A stretch of DNA of 64,000 nucleotides, taken from assembly GCA_024305405.1 (NCBI GenBank), contig JAKNDB010000109.1, forward strand, positions 5,580,001-5,644,000, in the 5' to 3' direction. The DNA comes from Dirofilaria immitis. Taxonomy: Eukaryota; Nematoda; Chromadorea; Rhabditida; Onchocercidae. Position numbers and translations under genes: made by a program. The notes below the pieces were generated by a model that was not told the origin of the DNA, searched no databases, and saw only the letters and a program-made list of their open reading frames with translations. Below are positions 42,064 through 56,400 of the stretch, one piece after another. How positions within the stretch are numbered: position 1 is the first letter of the stretch; the number at the start of each line of letters is the position of its first letter.

Positions 42064-43614
42064 CTCTTAATATATCCACAGTAACTATATCCAAATAATA
42101 TAAAACAATAAATGAGATATGGTAGGACTTTTTTTTTTAACTAATTAATCAATTGAAATTTGTTTTGCAAATTTGAGTATCTTAAAAAGATTTTAGAAAT
42201 TTTACTTTTGCATCATTACTAGATGATTAGTCAAAAGAGTTACGACGTCACAAAGATCTTTTTATATGCTGCATTTCGTACAGGACAATTGTATATAGTT
42301 CCTTATAATATTCCAGATATTGAAAAAAACGAAACTGCCTTTGATAATAAATTGATGAAACTATAAAAATTTAATTCTATAGCTCAAACATATAAATTTT
42401 TGATAATGTTAAAGAAGAGAAATAAACTTGCGGATAGTATGTAACATATCTCTCGGTCTAATAATATTAAACAATGGTTAAATTTAGTAGTTCTCGAACT
42501 ACTTCTCCATTGTTTACTTCAAAGGGTTAATCTCGTTTTTTATGAGCACTATATACAAGATACGGACAATATCTTATCATACACAAAATAGGTTTACGTC
42601 TTCCTTTCCTATCCATGTTCCAAAATATTTGCGCACTCATTGTACCCCGACTTAATTCTAATTTTGCTCGCAGTTTTTTAACTACAAATTTCCCATAGAA
42701 AATTCTGAAAAATGAAAACTGCAATTTCTCAAGTAAAAATAAAAACAAATTCCAGAAAGTTGCCAACAATCTATATTCCTTCCTTTAGGGTAAAATATAA
42801 TATGGAATGAATAGAAGAATGTGTCCAGGTATATCTGGCGACTATATTGGAGTAAAGGACTAGACATGTCAAAAAATCTTTCATAAATTTATTAATTCAA
42901 GAAATTATGATTAAAACCATACATCTACACAACATAAATTTGCGATAAATAACTTCATGACTGATGTTACAATCCTTTATGCCGAAGCATGCAGCACAAG
43001 AATATATATCCACATAACATTTACAGTTTCAGTACTATGATTTTTCCACTCATTTTGCAGGAACTGTTTATATAATATTGCAAGGACTAATGCAGACATC
43101 GAAAATCTGTTTAGTATTCTCCATGATGGAAAATTTTTCTGATTTTCGATTCAAATGTACAAATTGAAAAAAAAAAAAAAAAAAAAACAATTTTTGTTGG
43201 TAAGAAATGAAAAATATTCATGAATTACCACTTATTAGAAATCATGAAGTTGTATCCAAGCAAAATTGAATTGTAGCACTTTTTCAATTATTTAAAATAA
43301 CAACTTCAACTTCCATCTACTGAACAAAATACATGTCTAATAGATTACAATGATTACAATGATAATGGATAGATTTTGAAAAACCCGCTATAGAATGTAC
43401 AATTTGATCACTTAAAATTAACATCCTTCATAATGCTTCTTTTTTTTTTTTTTAAAGATAACCACAAGAAATAATAAAAAAATTGATTATATATTAGTAT
43501 AACAGTTAAAATCCTTATCAATTCGATGGTACAAAGGACCTCCGCAAAATACAGTCAATATAACAACTAATACTATAGGAGAATTATCTCTTTTATACAA
43601 GCAAGGCTTCAATT
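41042..43614. other. Intergenic with simple repeats
   Basis: No gene was recognised. It contains the TCAA microsatellite at 42001-42062 and an A21 tract at about 43167-43187. A minus frame at 42527-42769 has no family features. This region is upstream of the NK-2 gene and downstream of RRP8. Confidence 0.5.
42001..42062. repeat. (TCAA)n microsatellite, about 15.5 copies
   Basis: Uninterrupted TCAA repeats for 62 bp. The length is likely polymorphic and also prone to assembly error. Confidence 0.98.
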
Positions 43615-46089
43615 TTAATCCCGTAGGTCGTTTTCTATCACTTTACCAGTCTTGATAAACTCCAAGATAATAGAAATAACCACCATCTTTCATCATCTAG
43701 AAATTTTTAATAAATAATACAATAACCAACTGAATAAGCATTATTACTATTGAAATTCTTTCCATGATTATTTATTTGTAAATTGTTGTTTTAGTCTTCA
43801 CACAAGAACAATTCAAGGCAACACAATATCAACGAACCTTTCCAAAAACAGCAAATCCATTTTTTACGGCATGCACAAACTGTTTTACATTTATGAATCG
43901 ACTTGCAACTTCGGCTATTTTCAAAAATACCTCTGCAAATAAGCATAAATCAAGCTCTTTGAAATTCACTACGTTCATTAATTTTAAAAACCAATAAGGC
44001 GCAATCTTTCTACATCATTATTTAATAATATATAAAGTAATAACAAACCCTTTCTTCAATATCCGATTCGCTTCACTCAAATATTCGTTTAGATTGGTCC
44101 CCATTAATGAAAGACAAAAACAACAATATCTACTGATTCACTGTAAAAGCGGGACCTGCACAAAACATATTTATTTTAAAGCTAAAAGGTCGGTTAAATT
44201 AAATGCATAATTAAATAAGTCTAAAATATGTCCACATAACTGGAAATAAGCTTTATTAACACTGCTATTGATACTTACTCATTGGATAGACAGAATACAA
44301 TCTACCTCAAAGCTGTCTGAACTAAGGTCATATTTTTCTCATTACATACCTTCTCATGCTGTTGGAATGACCTTTGAAACAAATCAAAAATGATTCACTT
44401 TTGAAGCTAGCATTTATTAAAGATATACGCTCGAATAGCTCTATAAAAAATTGGTGAGACGTAACTCTATTATATGTAAGAAATTAATAGTAAATTTATA
44501 GATGTCCAACAAAAGCAAAATAATAGAAAATTAGAGGAAATTTGAAATATCTTTAGCTACTGTACTACTCATAACATTAAAACCAAATTCTAATGTATTG
44601 TTCACACCATAGACATGTCACAAGCCGTAACGCGATCATTTGCAGCAACCAAATCGAACGAATGTACAGTGGCTATGTGTGATAATGTTTTAGCAATCAT
44701 TGCATTTCCACAGCCCAAATCAGCAATCACTAAACTATCACGTTTCAACGACCTTATCCATTGAATAATGATATGAATTGGATTATATGGCCATTTCCTT
44801 ACCTATAAACAATCATTTTACTATTTTAATTCTTTAATTAACTATTTTTCCTTTCTAGATATGCATGATTCAAAGTTTAATTCTTTTTATTTCTTAGTAA
44901 ATGCCATCAATTTATTATATACCAAGCACCAGCCTCTGATTCAAGATTTCTATTACACTAAATAATTTGTACATCGGATCAGAGGTGAAACCAAATACCA
45001 GCATCATTTTCATCGAAATGGGTAAATCATATACAAAATGAAATTTCTCACAATATATTTAAACAATTTCATACAGGCATTTATATTTTATATAATTTTC
45101 ACTAGCAAACCTGCTTCTGATATCCTTTATGGTACAATTCGAAAGCCTCTGGTTCCTTTTGAAATAGTTTCATAGCTTCCGCACTATTCATAGTATATAA
45201 CTGCTCGTTGATATATCGAAATAATGAAGAATCAATTTTTCCTCTATCATTTATTTCTTGCTTATCCTTTGTCACATTTTCATTTGGGCAGTTAGAATAA
45301 TTAGGCTTCTTATTCCTATTTTTCTTCTTCCTTTGCATTATTTGCATATCACTTATAATGGTATTATATTTATTACCTGAAATAACACATCATAAAAACA
45401 CAGAAAGAAAGTAATCTTTATAATTCTATATTTACTCGATTTATCGTAGTACCAAAAAATTTCTTCCAATAAATAACATAACTACCTTCTTCTTCTTCTC
45501 AGTCTTCTTTTTCGCTTCCTTAGCAGCTTTTTGCGAACTTTATTTCGCCATGGTCGATGCTGCTTTCTCGGCTAAAACAATCGGTTAATAAAAACATTAA
45601 ATAAAAGTCAAAGCTACTTAAATCTCACAATTTTGCCTTCTATAATAAATCTATAACAAATGCCATCTTTCAGACATAAATTGAATGCAATTATAATTCA
45701 ATCCATTGCATAAATAATAATTAGTTGCCAAACTTAATTACTAAAACTACCCATCCAGTCACAATACTACAATTATAATAAGGACAAAACTAACAAATTT
45801 TACCACCAAAGTTCCCACTTCTTCACTATAATCGACTTTCTCTTGCCTTGAAGGAATTATACTGTCTTTATTCTCCAATTTTTCTTTGTAGCTCATCGGA
45901 ATCTCGAAGAAAAAAAAAAAAAAAGAATAAAAAAAACAAGCCTCTTACTGATAACGCAATTTTTCGAGAAAATACATCAACAACATCTTTCAAACATCTT
46001 CGAGTTAATTCGTTGTGTCTAACACAGCGAATTAGATTGAAATTTTCATAAATAACTTCAAACTTTCCTGATGATTCTAATATTCCCAT
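43615..46089 (-). CDS. rrp-8: RRP8 rRNA-processing methyltransferase
   Basis: Nucleolar SAM-dependent methyltransferase; known RRP8 makes m1A in large-subunit rRNA. Exons: 45949-46089, 45807-45902, 45486-45571, 45111-45351, 44608-44802, about 44048-44155, about 43842-43934, and about 43615-43683. Exon 3 is extremely basic (WRNKVRKKLLRKRKRR), a likely nucleolar signal. Exon 4 has SLFRYINEQLYTMNSAEAMK and PEAFELYHKGYQKQ. Exon 5 has VRKWPYNPI and the SAM motif IADLGCGNAMIAKTL, then HSFDLVAANDRVTACDMS. Later exons give SVDIVVFCLSLMGTNLNEYL, IAEVASRFINVKQF and the C-terminal IKTGKV region. Frames break at 44145-44148, 44116-44120, 43923-43927 and near 43660; each is a one-base length change. As written the frame would stop at 43643; the conserved frame stops at 43615-43617. 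It lies 475 bp downstream of the NOG1 stop, same strand. Confidence 0.92.
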
Positions 46090-46563
46090 TCCTTATCTGT
46101 ACAACAGCAACATTTCTCAAAGGGATAAGCTTTAGCAATGGGCAAATTTTCCAACTGCATGACCACCAGAAAATCTATCAAACGTCTAAAATTGAACTAG
46201 GCAGTATCAACAGGATAAATATTGCTCTATAATGATCTCGACATGTTACCATCAGAGTCATATCAAAAATTATATTATAATCAAAAGTCAGATAAAATTA
46301 AATGTTTTAAAATATTCATTCTTATAATATATAAATGTACAGAAAATACAGTATATTAACGAACTTTATTTTCAAAATAACTATTGCAACAAAATTACAA
46401 TAAACAGCCGCTTAGATCATTAAATATTCGCAACATACTAACAAAACAAACAGTGCGACAGATAACAAAATCATTTCAGCTCTAGTCAAATAGAGCTTTT
46501 TCATCACGGCTGTCCATTACTTTTTCATGAAATCATCAAAATATAAATATTTTGACATGAAAT

Positions 46564-49500
46564 CTATCGCCTATCTGTTTTCCCAAGTCCACGCTTACCA
46601 GAAAATAAATGCTTCGGACATTTCACAAAGATATGCCTATCAGCTTCACCTTTTCTTGCTTCATGCTGTAAATTTTTCTGCTTCTTTCGTCCAACTTTTT
46701 TGTCATTTCTCGCATCTAAATTAAAATTTGATTAATTTAAGCAAAATTTAACTGCCAGAGCTAGAAAGATAGATCAGCGAAAATTTCTTGTTTTTATAAA
46801 AATGAGATTATATATACGAAATATCTCTCCCAGAAAATCTTTATAACTCGCCATTATTAAATGCCTATTAATTCAAAACAAAGAAATAAAAAAAAAAAAA
46901 AAAAAAAAAAACTGCTAACTTCATCATTCTTTATACCCTGCAAATCACGACTTGGCGGTCGACTAACGACCAAGCTCGGACTTTTCCCTACCCGTATTTT
47001 TTTAACAGTAGGCTCCTTCAATTGTTCTTAGCCAAGTTCTTCAATTGTAATGGATGAATATCAACACCAAGATCATGGAATTGTTCTTCCAAACATGCCA
47101 TATTTCTATCTCGTTTTTGTCACGGAACGACTTAAACGTGGTTTTTAATGCTTTTCTTGGCTTGTGAAACCTGTAATTGATAAAATGATTCAAAATATTT
47201 CCTCAAAAGGTGAGAAGCGATCATAAAATGGTTAAATTGATATAAAGATGGACATAGGATAACAGCTCTTCGTCAATTCATTTTACCATTTTAAGTTGAC
47301 TCTCTTTTTCGATGATTTTTGGCATTTTCAAATAATTTTCTCGTCTCATCGTCGTCCAAAATTAAATTATCATCATAACACCTAAAACATATCTTACAGT
47401 TAAAACGAAAATCTCCTGATATCAATAAAAATTTTGCATTATTAAAATAAATATAAGTCTAAAAATCTCGTACCCTGCTTGAATCTTTGCTTCTTCCTCA
47501 TTCCTGATTGACTCTAACATATCTTTAACATTTGATGCAATAAAATCGGCAATATTATGTCCTTCCCATATTTCGGGCACAATATCATATTTTTCTTCGT
47601 CATTATTCAGTAAATAATGCTCTACAATAAGCAAATATATAGTAGATTAATCAAATTACGATTTTATTATATAAAAACGTCTTTTCATTTGTCCCGAACT
47701 AACATCGTAGCCATGTAATTTACACACAATCTACACACATTAATATCTATAAGTAAATTATGATAAACGTGAAAATCGGTGAGAAAAAGGATATATTCAT
47801 TGAATAAAAGTTCACTTTTTAAATCAAGTATATATTCGTCTTGCATTTCCAGTTCAATCTGGCGCTCTAATTTTCGTATTCCTACAATTTTTTCGTCATT
47901 AGGACTATTATTGCGCAAAATTTTTTTCTCCACAACTGCTTCCGGTACAAACGGCGCACGTACCTGGAATTCAATAGTGGCAGATGACAACAGAAAACTA
48001 AAACAATCTTCCACAGAAAAAACTCCACCAAAAACAAACATACTTTGTCATCTCTTGGAACAGGATAAGCAATAAATACACGGCATAGCACACCATCTTC
48101 AACAGCTAATTTCCTTGACTGCAATTTGTTTTCAACACGTTGTGTTAAAAGATTATTGCATGCCTAAAATGTTAAAGATTTCTTTTCTTTTTTTTTTTTA
48201 AACTATAGCACAATATCCGTTTTTCTTATTCCCTTAGTAATACAAAAGATGGTTAAAGTTGTGTTTCTGAAGAAAAAATTTTAAATAAATAGTTAAACAT
48301 AAGCAAATTAATACATAGAAATATGTCAGCATTAATATCACTTTAACAAATTAAATGTATTTTGCATTTGCTGAACAATTATCCGCCTTCGATTAATCTA
48401 TCTTGCTCTCATTTTATAACTTCATCATTATTTTATAATAATATTTCAGTAAAAATGTTGATGATTTTTTTTGTTGGAATTAATTCAGCCAACTTGCATT
48501 AGTGTTTTTATTTGTTAAAACTTTCTTAGTAACATCGCGTAACCATTTTCTTTTTACATGCTATAAAATATTTAAATATGATAATGGTAAAACAAGGTTG
48601 TAAAGACAATAACTACCGTATTTCTGAAATCCATGATTCCTTCTTGCGTCACAGTGCTAAGTTCAAACATAGATATAGAAGTGTCTTCTAATCTTTTCAG
48701 CTGTTTCATTTTCTCCAGATTTAGTTCATCTCGTTTTATAATATCCACCTTATTTAAGCCAATTAATACCGGTTTATTCACAAATAATGGACGAATACTT
48801 TCAAATAACGCTATCTGAAAAGCTCAATAAAAGTTAACATTTCTAAAAAGCACTGTATAAACATTATATCATATCTGATTTATTACCTGTTCTTCAATTG
48901 TATGATCACATGTTTCACTTATATCCATGATGAACAAAATTGCAGCACGCAAATGTGCAAGCGCGGTGATTGCTTGCATCTCAATTGTATTACGCTCTTC
49001 CAAAGGTTGGTCCAAAATACCAGGTGTATCAATAACCCAAAATTATTCAATTATAAGACTCTAAATATATTTCACATTTAAAACAATGAAACAGTTTCCT
49101 TCGAAACAACATGATGCTATAAACTTCTGTTAAACTTTAACTTTCATCTTCGACATTTGTAATTCGTTTAAAAATCGTTAACAATAAATCTTCCGGAAAA
49201 ACCATCAGCATTAGCATTTACCTGCCAACGGAGATATTTATAATCAAGATGCCCAACATAAAGAGCTTTAGTCGTGAATGCATAAGATTGTACTTCAACA
49301 TCAGCGCGTGTTAACAAATTCATCAATGATGATTTGCCAACATTTGGGAAACCACACAGTATTAATGTCCTAAAATATGATCTAAGATCTATGACGTAAA
49401 CTTCTTATACTTTCAACGTCGACAATATTTCATTTGATTATTATGAATTATTGACAAGAAAAAATAGTAATAAATAACAAGTATCTTCATACCTTGTATT

Positions 49501-50454
49501 TGGATCAATTGTTGGTAAACGAGAAAGATGCTGTCGCACCTGCTCCAAATAATCAAAACTTGATTTTTGATGTTTTAATAGCTTTACCATTCGTCCAAGT
49601 GCTGCTCGCTTTAACATTTTACACCGGTACAACGAATCGCCATATTTCATTAGGCGAACATATTCTCGTGCAATACTGAAATGTTTTTCATCTATAATTC
49701 ATTGCAATAAATAAATTCATATTTCGATTAACGTTAATGATCTCAATCGATACTTTAATTCGGTCCAGTTCAGTTATCATTAAAAATAAAAACTATTCAA
49801 ATTTACCTATCGATCAAATGACGAGCTGTGTTCATTTGTCCCAAGGCAATCTTGTAGTGATCCTTATCATATAAAATATTCATCAAATCAGCGTAAAACG
49901 GATGAACTTCCTGAAAGGTTATTCAAAATGTTCGGTGATGCTCCATAAAAATCCAGAAACGAATATTTTAATATTTTGCTTTAGAAATCATTGAATTAGC
50001 TTAGAGATTTATAGTCAGGATTAAGAAAAAAGGAAAGAAACCAAAAGAATGATTAGAGAAGAAAAACTAAGAAATCACCTCCATTTTGGAAATTCATCGA
50101 TAATTTGTGTCAATTTATCATGTAAAACTTGTTGCAAAAATTTAATCTTTCGTGTATAAAATGATCGAATCCGGTTGATTGCAAAGTGACGGTAAACTAC
50201 AGTCGGTGTCTTCCTCTGCGTTTTCGAAAGAACTATTTCTTTTAAATTCTGAAAAACAGATTTGTGCTTTAAAATCTTTTACTTCCATTGCAATCTGCAG
50301 GAAAATTATATAACCTGCTGTCTTTTCAATATCACATTTAAAGTGTGCCAATATTCTAGCATTTAAATAACTAATGATTGATTTCTTAATAATAATTACT
50401 CACCACAGCAGATGGAACGACTGTTATCTTTTTGAAATTGTAAATTGCCGGCAT
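46564..50454 (-). CDS. nog-1: NOG1 (GTPBP4) nucleolar GTP-binding protein
   Basis: Essential GTPase of 60S ribosome assembly, nucleolar. Start at 50454 ([17 protein letters not shown]), stop at 46564-46566 ([16 protein letters not shown]). Thirteen exons: 50404-50454, 50079-50248, 49807-49910, 49493-49675, 49222-49369, 48887-49036, 48617-48814, 48044-48163, 47816-47963, 47474-47621, 47287-47381, 46920-47170, 46564-46715. The N-terminal domain has RTQRKTP-type and [16 protein letters not shown] blocks. The GTPase has G1 [10 protein letters not shown]3 DTPG and G4 NKVD. The NOG1-specific tail has [18 protein letters not shown] and KGEADRHIF. Exons 3-10 join in consistent phase. One-base frame breaks occur at 50084-50087, 47316-47320, 47142-47146, 47114-47118, 47035-47036 and 46696-46701. 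The intron before exon 6 ends in TTTTGG, not AG. It is followed by RRP8 on the same strand. Confidence 0.96.
46888..46911 (+). repeat. A24 homopolymer in NOG1 intron
   Basis: Uninterrupted A tract. On the coding strand it forms a T tract just inside the 5' end of the last NOG1 intron. Length is unreliable in assemblies of this kind. Confidence 0.95.
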
Positions 50455-53400
50455 TTGTTCTTAAATTGGAATAAATATAGTGAAAAAAAATACAAAGTTA
50501 TAGATATTACACTTATCGTATATTCAATATATGCTTGTTGCAAGTAGTATTACATGGTCTATCATACTGCTGTACAAACGATAACCGTAAAACAGAAAAA
50601 AATACATGAAATAAATGAGAGAAAGAAAAAGGAAAGGTCTCCTTGACGGCAATCTTTTCGCTGCTATTATGATGAAATCGTTGTGATGAAACAGTGCATG
50701 GACAAATGCATCTCTGCAAACTTATCATTGAGCCCATAATTACTTCCTTAGTCAATAAAAATAATACATCGAAAAATCGCACTCCACTTCGGAAATACTT
50801 CAAGAAACCGAGTTTGAGATTTCTGAAGTTTAGCAGCTCATTACCCTCCGCACACGCCACACTATTCTATCCTCACCTCTCTCTAATTCCCTATCTATCT
50901 CATCCCGCAGTTTTCTGACAGACCTCAACATTTAAAGGAAGAAACGAGCAGATGAGAACATATTTAACATATTCTCATCCTTCGTAATCTTATTTATTTA
51001 CTTACTGTTGCTTTCATTTAGGCCAGTTCTATGCCTTTCCTTTATTCTTCGAATGAATGAATTTGTATGTCAACTGGTCACAACGTTTTGTAAGCCGATC
51101 ACTTTTATTGTTATATTCTCAGTATCAAAGCAATATTACTACTATAATTTTTTGTTTCAGTTTCATAACAAATTATTCTAAATCTTTGATATTCTGTCTT
51201 GCTGATTTATCCTCTTCGCCATATTTTACTAGCATTTATATTAAATTTATTCGCACAACAGAGAGTCATCATAATAAGCAGATTTATTTTTAAATTTAAC
51301 CTTTCTTCAAATAATGCGGAAGAAAAGTGTTCATAAACAAAGCATTTTCTTAAACAGTGCGAGAGAAAAACGCTTTTATATTTACATATGTGGGACACAG
51401 TGTTGATGATGCAAACCTAAATTACAATAAAGTTATCATGAATAACTAAAGCTGTTGGATCTTCGCTGCTATATTCTATTTACTCGATTTTCTGAAATTT
51501 ACAAGGATTATTATTATCTACTGTTCTTCGAAAACAATCTGATAATCAGTAGCGTCTTCACAAAAAATAAGTATGTGGACGATAAATTTGTGAATTTGAA
51601 TTTCAGAAATATTGAATCAGTTTTCCAAATCACACTGGCCAACATTTTTAACTGTAAAGAAATGAGTTTTTTTTTTAGATGAGTTCATAGACATGCATAA
51701 GAACCATTAATTGAAAATAATGATGAGGCTTTCCCTCATATTTCGAAAAACCCACACAGTTAAAGTAAAATATACTTGAATTAACAAATAATGCATTACG
51801 AATGTATGGATTATTTCTAAAAATTATATTGGTAAGAATTGCTTAAGCATTTTAGAAAATTAAATCAAATTGACAACTAATGATTCTTATTTGTGGTGTG
51901 GATAAGATTGAGAGAGAGAAATTCAAAACATTTGCAAAAAATTCAACTAAAATTGGAAGAAAAATTAGGGATTAATCGAAATAAGGAGAAGAAATTGCCG
52001 GTCAAACTGGTACTTAACCTTTAAGTCACATGCATGTAATGGAATAGTGAAAACAGTTATTCATCAATTCATTGCAAGTATCCGTTGTATTATTGCATTG
52101 AATTCGAACTTATCACTTCTGTATTCTTCTATGAGATCGACTAGAACTAATATCCGGTATACAATGTTCATTTATAAAAGTCATAACTAACTATTTTGTC
52201 TTTATTTTGCTTTTTTGATAGGCGTAATAGATTAGAGAAAATGATGGAAGATGAGATGGCCAAGTGCCTTATTGAGAAATTGAAATTGATAGACAATAAG
52301 TTATTTTAAGTCTTTCGAAAAAATTTTTTAAAAATGCAATATTCTTTGCCATATTTTTGAGCAGGACATTTTATGACAGGAAGGACAAATTTTGAATTAT
52401 CAATTAGGAAAACTGGGAGAGAAAATCTGCTCTGTCCTACCATTTTTGTGTTATGGAATGCTGCCAGAGACAAATCAGTAAGTTACTCTGAAACCAGAGT
52501 ATTTCCGTATTACATTAGATGGTTTCTTTTTGACGAGTAAAAATTTCTAGCAAGTTGGTCTATCGACAAGTCAATACTTCGAAATCTTCAAAGTTGTCTG
52601 AAATATGGAATCACTCTACTCAATGTTTATTTTTGATTAAAATTAATTTGTAAAAAAAAAATTTTCTTTGCCAGCTGGTGTGCATGAGAGTTTATCGTTG
52701 ATAAACACTTATAAAACCAATTTCTTCCTGGAAATCACTTGACACAAGTTTGATTTACAAGAGTTTCATTATCTTATAGAAGTTATTGGAGTAAACTTGA
52801 GTACAAAAGAAATTTCAGACTAATTGGAAATGTGATTGTTTCGGATTAGTATCTAAAATTATGCTATTTTTGATCTTAAAAGCAGTTGACATTATTAACG
52901 ACCACTTTAAACGATGTATATAATACACGAAGAAAATTCAGTTTGAAAAGAAGTTCGCAACGAGTTCTTTTATCTTTCGAAATATTGCATAAAGCAAAAG
53001 TCGTGCCGTCAATACGAATTTCAGAAATGAAATTCTAAAGATGTGAAATCCATAACAGGCCGGAAATTCATACAAACTTTTTCTCTAAGCCCCATCACTT
53101 TTTCGAACCTTTTAAAATGTTATATTGCACTGATGTCTCTTGCACTTATTCTTGCAAATTTAAATGCTCAGTATTTCACAGCAAAATTAATCGAATCTCT
53201 GTTAACAAATACATCATACACTAATTTTAAATGCCCAAATCATGAAATAGATCTTAATCACTATCGTTCTTTGATTCTAAATTTACTTTATAAATTCTGG
53301 TGAAAATCAATTATTGCCAATTTTACTCTGCTATCTATATTTCCTACAATTACTATCAGTTTTTCGCCAATTCCGTAAAATTTAACGTTAGCTTGTATAA

Positions 53401-56400
53401 TGATAAATGAAAAAAGTATAAACAATAAAAGGCAGTTGAGACAAGATACCAAAAGGTGTTCCAGTTCAGATGTTTTGCACTGTAAACAAGAAGGAATAAG
53501 CAGATAAAATAAATAAAAAGAGAAGTTTAAAAGTTGAACAAATATGCATTCGATATCCATATAACAGCTTGTCAATTACAGAATGATTTATCAGTAACAC
53601 TAAGATTCGCTTTCTGTCTAGCATATTGAAAATTTATGCATTACTAGTATAAGAGAAAAAGTATGACCAACACTACCGCCTAGCATAATCAGAAGGACGC
53701 GTAAAAGAAATTTTTAATAATTTGCTCCAGGTATTATTGATGCATTAATGTGGCGCTGCCATAAAATGAATTGTAAACGAGTCTCCTATGTACATAAGGA
53801 CTGAGAAAATGCCATTGATTTTCAAGCTAATGCTCAAAAAGAAATACATTGCTTCAGCCTTCAGTAACTGAGTGGTAGACACGCTTTCGGTATTTATGGA
53901 TAATCAGTGCGTTGCTTTGTATCACATCATATCATTGTGTATTCCACGTTATATTTCTTTGATTGCGCGATTGGAAACGAACTCAAGAATTCTTTTGCAG
54001 ATGAATGTAAACTAATTGTTTTTATAAGTTTCAGTTTATGTTATTTGTCTGCCTGATAAACTCTCCACTTTTTCTGATTATGTTCATGCAAGCTCACATA
54101 TACAAATAATTCACTTTCATCTCATGGCCAACTTCGGACCACACTTTTTTTGTGACTCTTTAAAATATTCAAAAGTTCTGTAAAAGATATTAATTTTTCC
54201 ATGAAAATAAAAAATGGACTTCCAAACAAAACGATGTTATGTTAAAGGTGCGAAACATTTCCCATTACTACGACATATTTTCTTCATATTCACATATGAT
54301 GATATATCGATAATTGGAATACAGCACTTAAGCGCAAGAGTAGATTCGAGAGCTCCATGACGAAGGTAACAGAGAGTCTTTAAAGCGCTAACTGAATACA
54401 TATTTAAATCATTTACTATTGATAGCTCAATTGAAAATCATTTACGTTACTCCTGGGAATTTGGAAAAGTCTTTCTTATTTTATAAATAATAATTGAAGA
54501 TAAACTTTGTATAGATTTCATAAGAGTTTTACGATTAGAAAAACTTATATCTTATACTTAATACGTCCGTCTCATTAATGATAAATTAACTTTCCAATTC
54601 GTTACACCACGAATTTCACTTCAGAAAAATAATATTTATTGTTTTTCAGTTTTTCAATGTGCAAGAGTAATAACTTGTCCAAGACCACTAGAAATTCCTT
54701 GCTCCAAAAATATTACTTTTATTACTGAGATGTGAATTTATTTAATCTTTAAAATTCAGCTGCATCTCCTGAATTCTCTTGCTAACAACCTAGATCTAAC
54801 GACATCATTATGTTTCATTTTCGATTCATGTAGTAATCGAAAAAGAATTACAAGTAATATGAAGCATCCAAATCTTTTCTCATACTAACATTTAAATATA
54901 ATTAGGCCAATCCCCACGTTAACGATGCTATTGCTTTTGTTAACCTACTGCATTATATCAGAAATATTTGAAGAAAAACTGATCAATCCTTAGCGAAAAC
55001 AACTTATTTGAAAATATTTCAAATGGAAACCTGAATTATTTTTACACGAAATAATTTTTTTGGAATAAGATAATAAGGCGAATTTTTGTAGAAGCAACAA
55101 AAAACTGAATAAGTTTTTTACAGTGATTTAAATAAAGCATACTGTGAAAATTTTTGAAAATTGTGCTATTTCTACTCTTTAATAATAAACCATGTGTATA
55201 CGACAATAAATTGATTTGGAAAACAAAATTTGTCAAAATCGTGAAAGTTGATAAATCCAAAATCTCATAAATTCACATAATATAACGTAATGCATTTAAT
55301 ATTGTGAAGTGAATGATATGTCTATTCTCACAACACATGCCTTAGAAAAAATAAATATGAGATGAAAATGTTCAACTTGAAATTCTGAAGCTGTCATCAG
55401 TGCTATTAGTAAAATTACACCATCTCGAAGTTGATTAAAAGCTATCCTGTAATCAATAAGACTGATTATGAAGGTAAAGATAAACATCACTCCTAACTAA
55501 TTTTATAGCTACGGTATCGTTGTGAAATTTTTGGCACTTTCATTCGTAATTTCGAAGTCTTGTGTAATCGTCTTCACGAGTTATTTGTCTTATGTCAATA
55601 ATTCTCGAAATTAATAAGGATGCTGGGCAAAGTGTTGCATAACGGTAACATGAATTTAGACCAAAAATCAAAGTACGAAAATGCGAGAAATTGTGTGAAC
55701 TGATTAAGAAAGATATTTGATGACGAAAGAATAATTGAAGAAAAACTGTCACCATTTCAGATTTTGCGTGATCATTGGTTTAAAATCTAAGATTTGAAGT
55801 ATAATGACAAGCGTAGTACTTTCGAATGAAGTTTGATCATTAAACCAGATCCCAAGTTTATAAAATTTATATACTTACTCATCTGAATTATAACTAAGTT
55901 CGTAATAATTTTCCTCAGAAAATCACCGCTTTCTAACAAATTCAATCAAAAAGAGTCGGTTGGGAAACTTGTATACCCATAGAACTGCTTATTTGTGAGA
56001 AACATGGTCTTCAAATAGTTATGCTGAAATTATTAGATCATGACAAGTAAATGTTTAGTCAAGAAAAAGCCAATGTTTCTATGATTCATGTTGAATCGTC
56101 TGAAGAAAAGTTTTTGATGGCAAAACAAAACTTCCTTTAAATTTTATGGTCTCATTATCCTCCTTTCGATTATTGGAAAAAATTTTGACAAGCAGCATAA
56201 TGAGATGCAAAAACACATTATTCACGGTTCATTATTGCTTATTCACGGAGTACTGGTAAATAATTGAAGTTTCCTCATATGGTTTACTTTCTAACTCGTT
56301 ATAAAACCATTTTGCAAATTCGTATGAATATATCTCATTTTTGCCATTATATTATTGCACAGGAGCTTTTTTGAAGTTATTAACTAATACAAAATATTAT

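Noticed and set aside
43167..43187. A21 tract as a retroposon poly(A) tail
   Set aside because: No adjacent processed gene copy or target duplication. Such tracts are common in this AT-rich sequence.
45486..45571. Lysine-rich frame (KAAKEAKKKTEKKKK) with an internal stop, first read as a broken RRP8 start exon
   Set aside because: The neighbouring frame of the same exon (WRNKVRKKLLRKRKRR) is open and joins both flanking exons in phase, so the gene is not broken here.
53865..53945. Faint tRNA-like sequence (AACTGAGTGGTAGACACGCT)
   Set aside because: No matching acceptor stem or B box could be found by eye. A covariance-model scan would be needed to call it.
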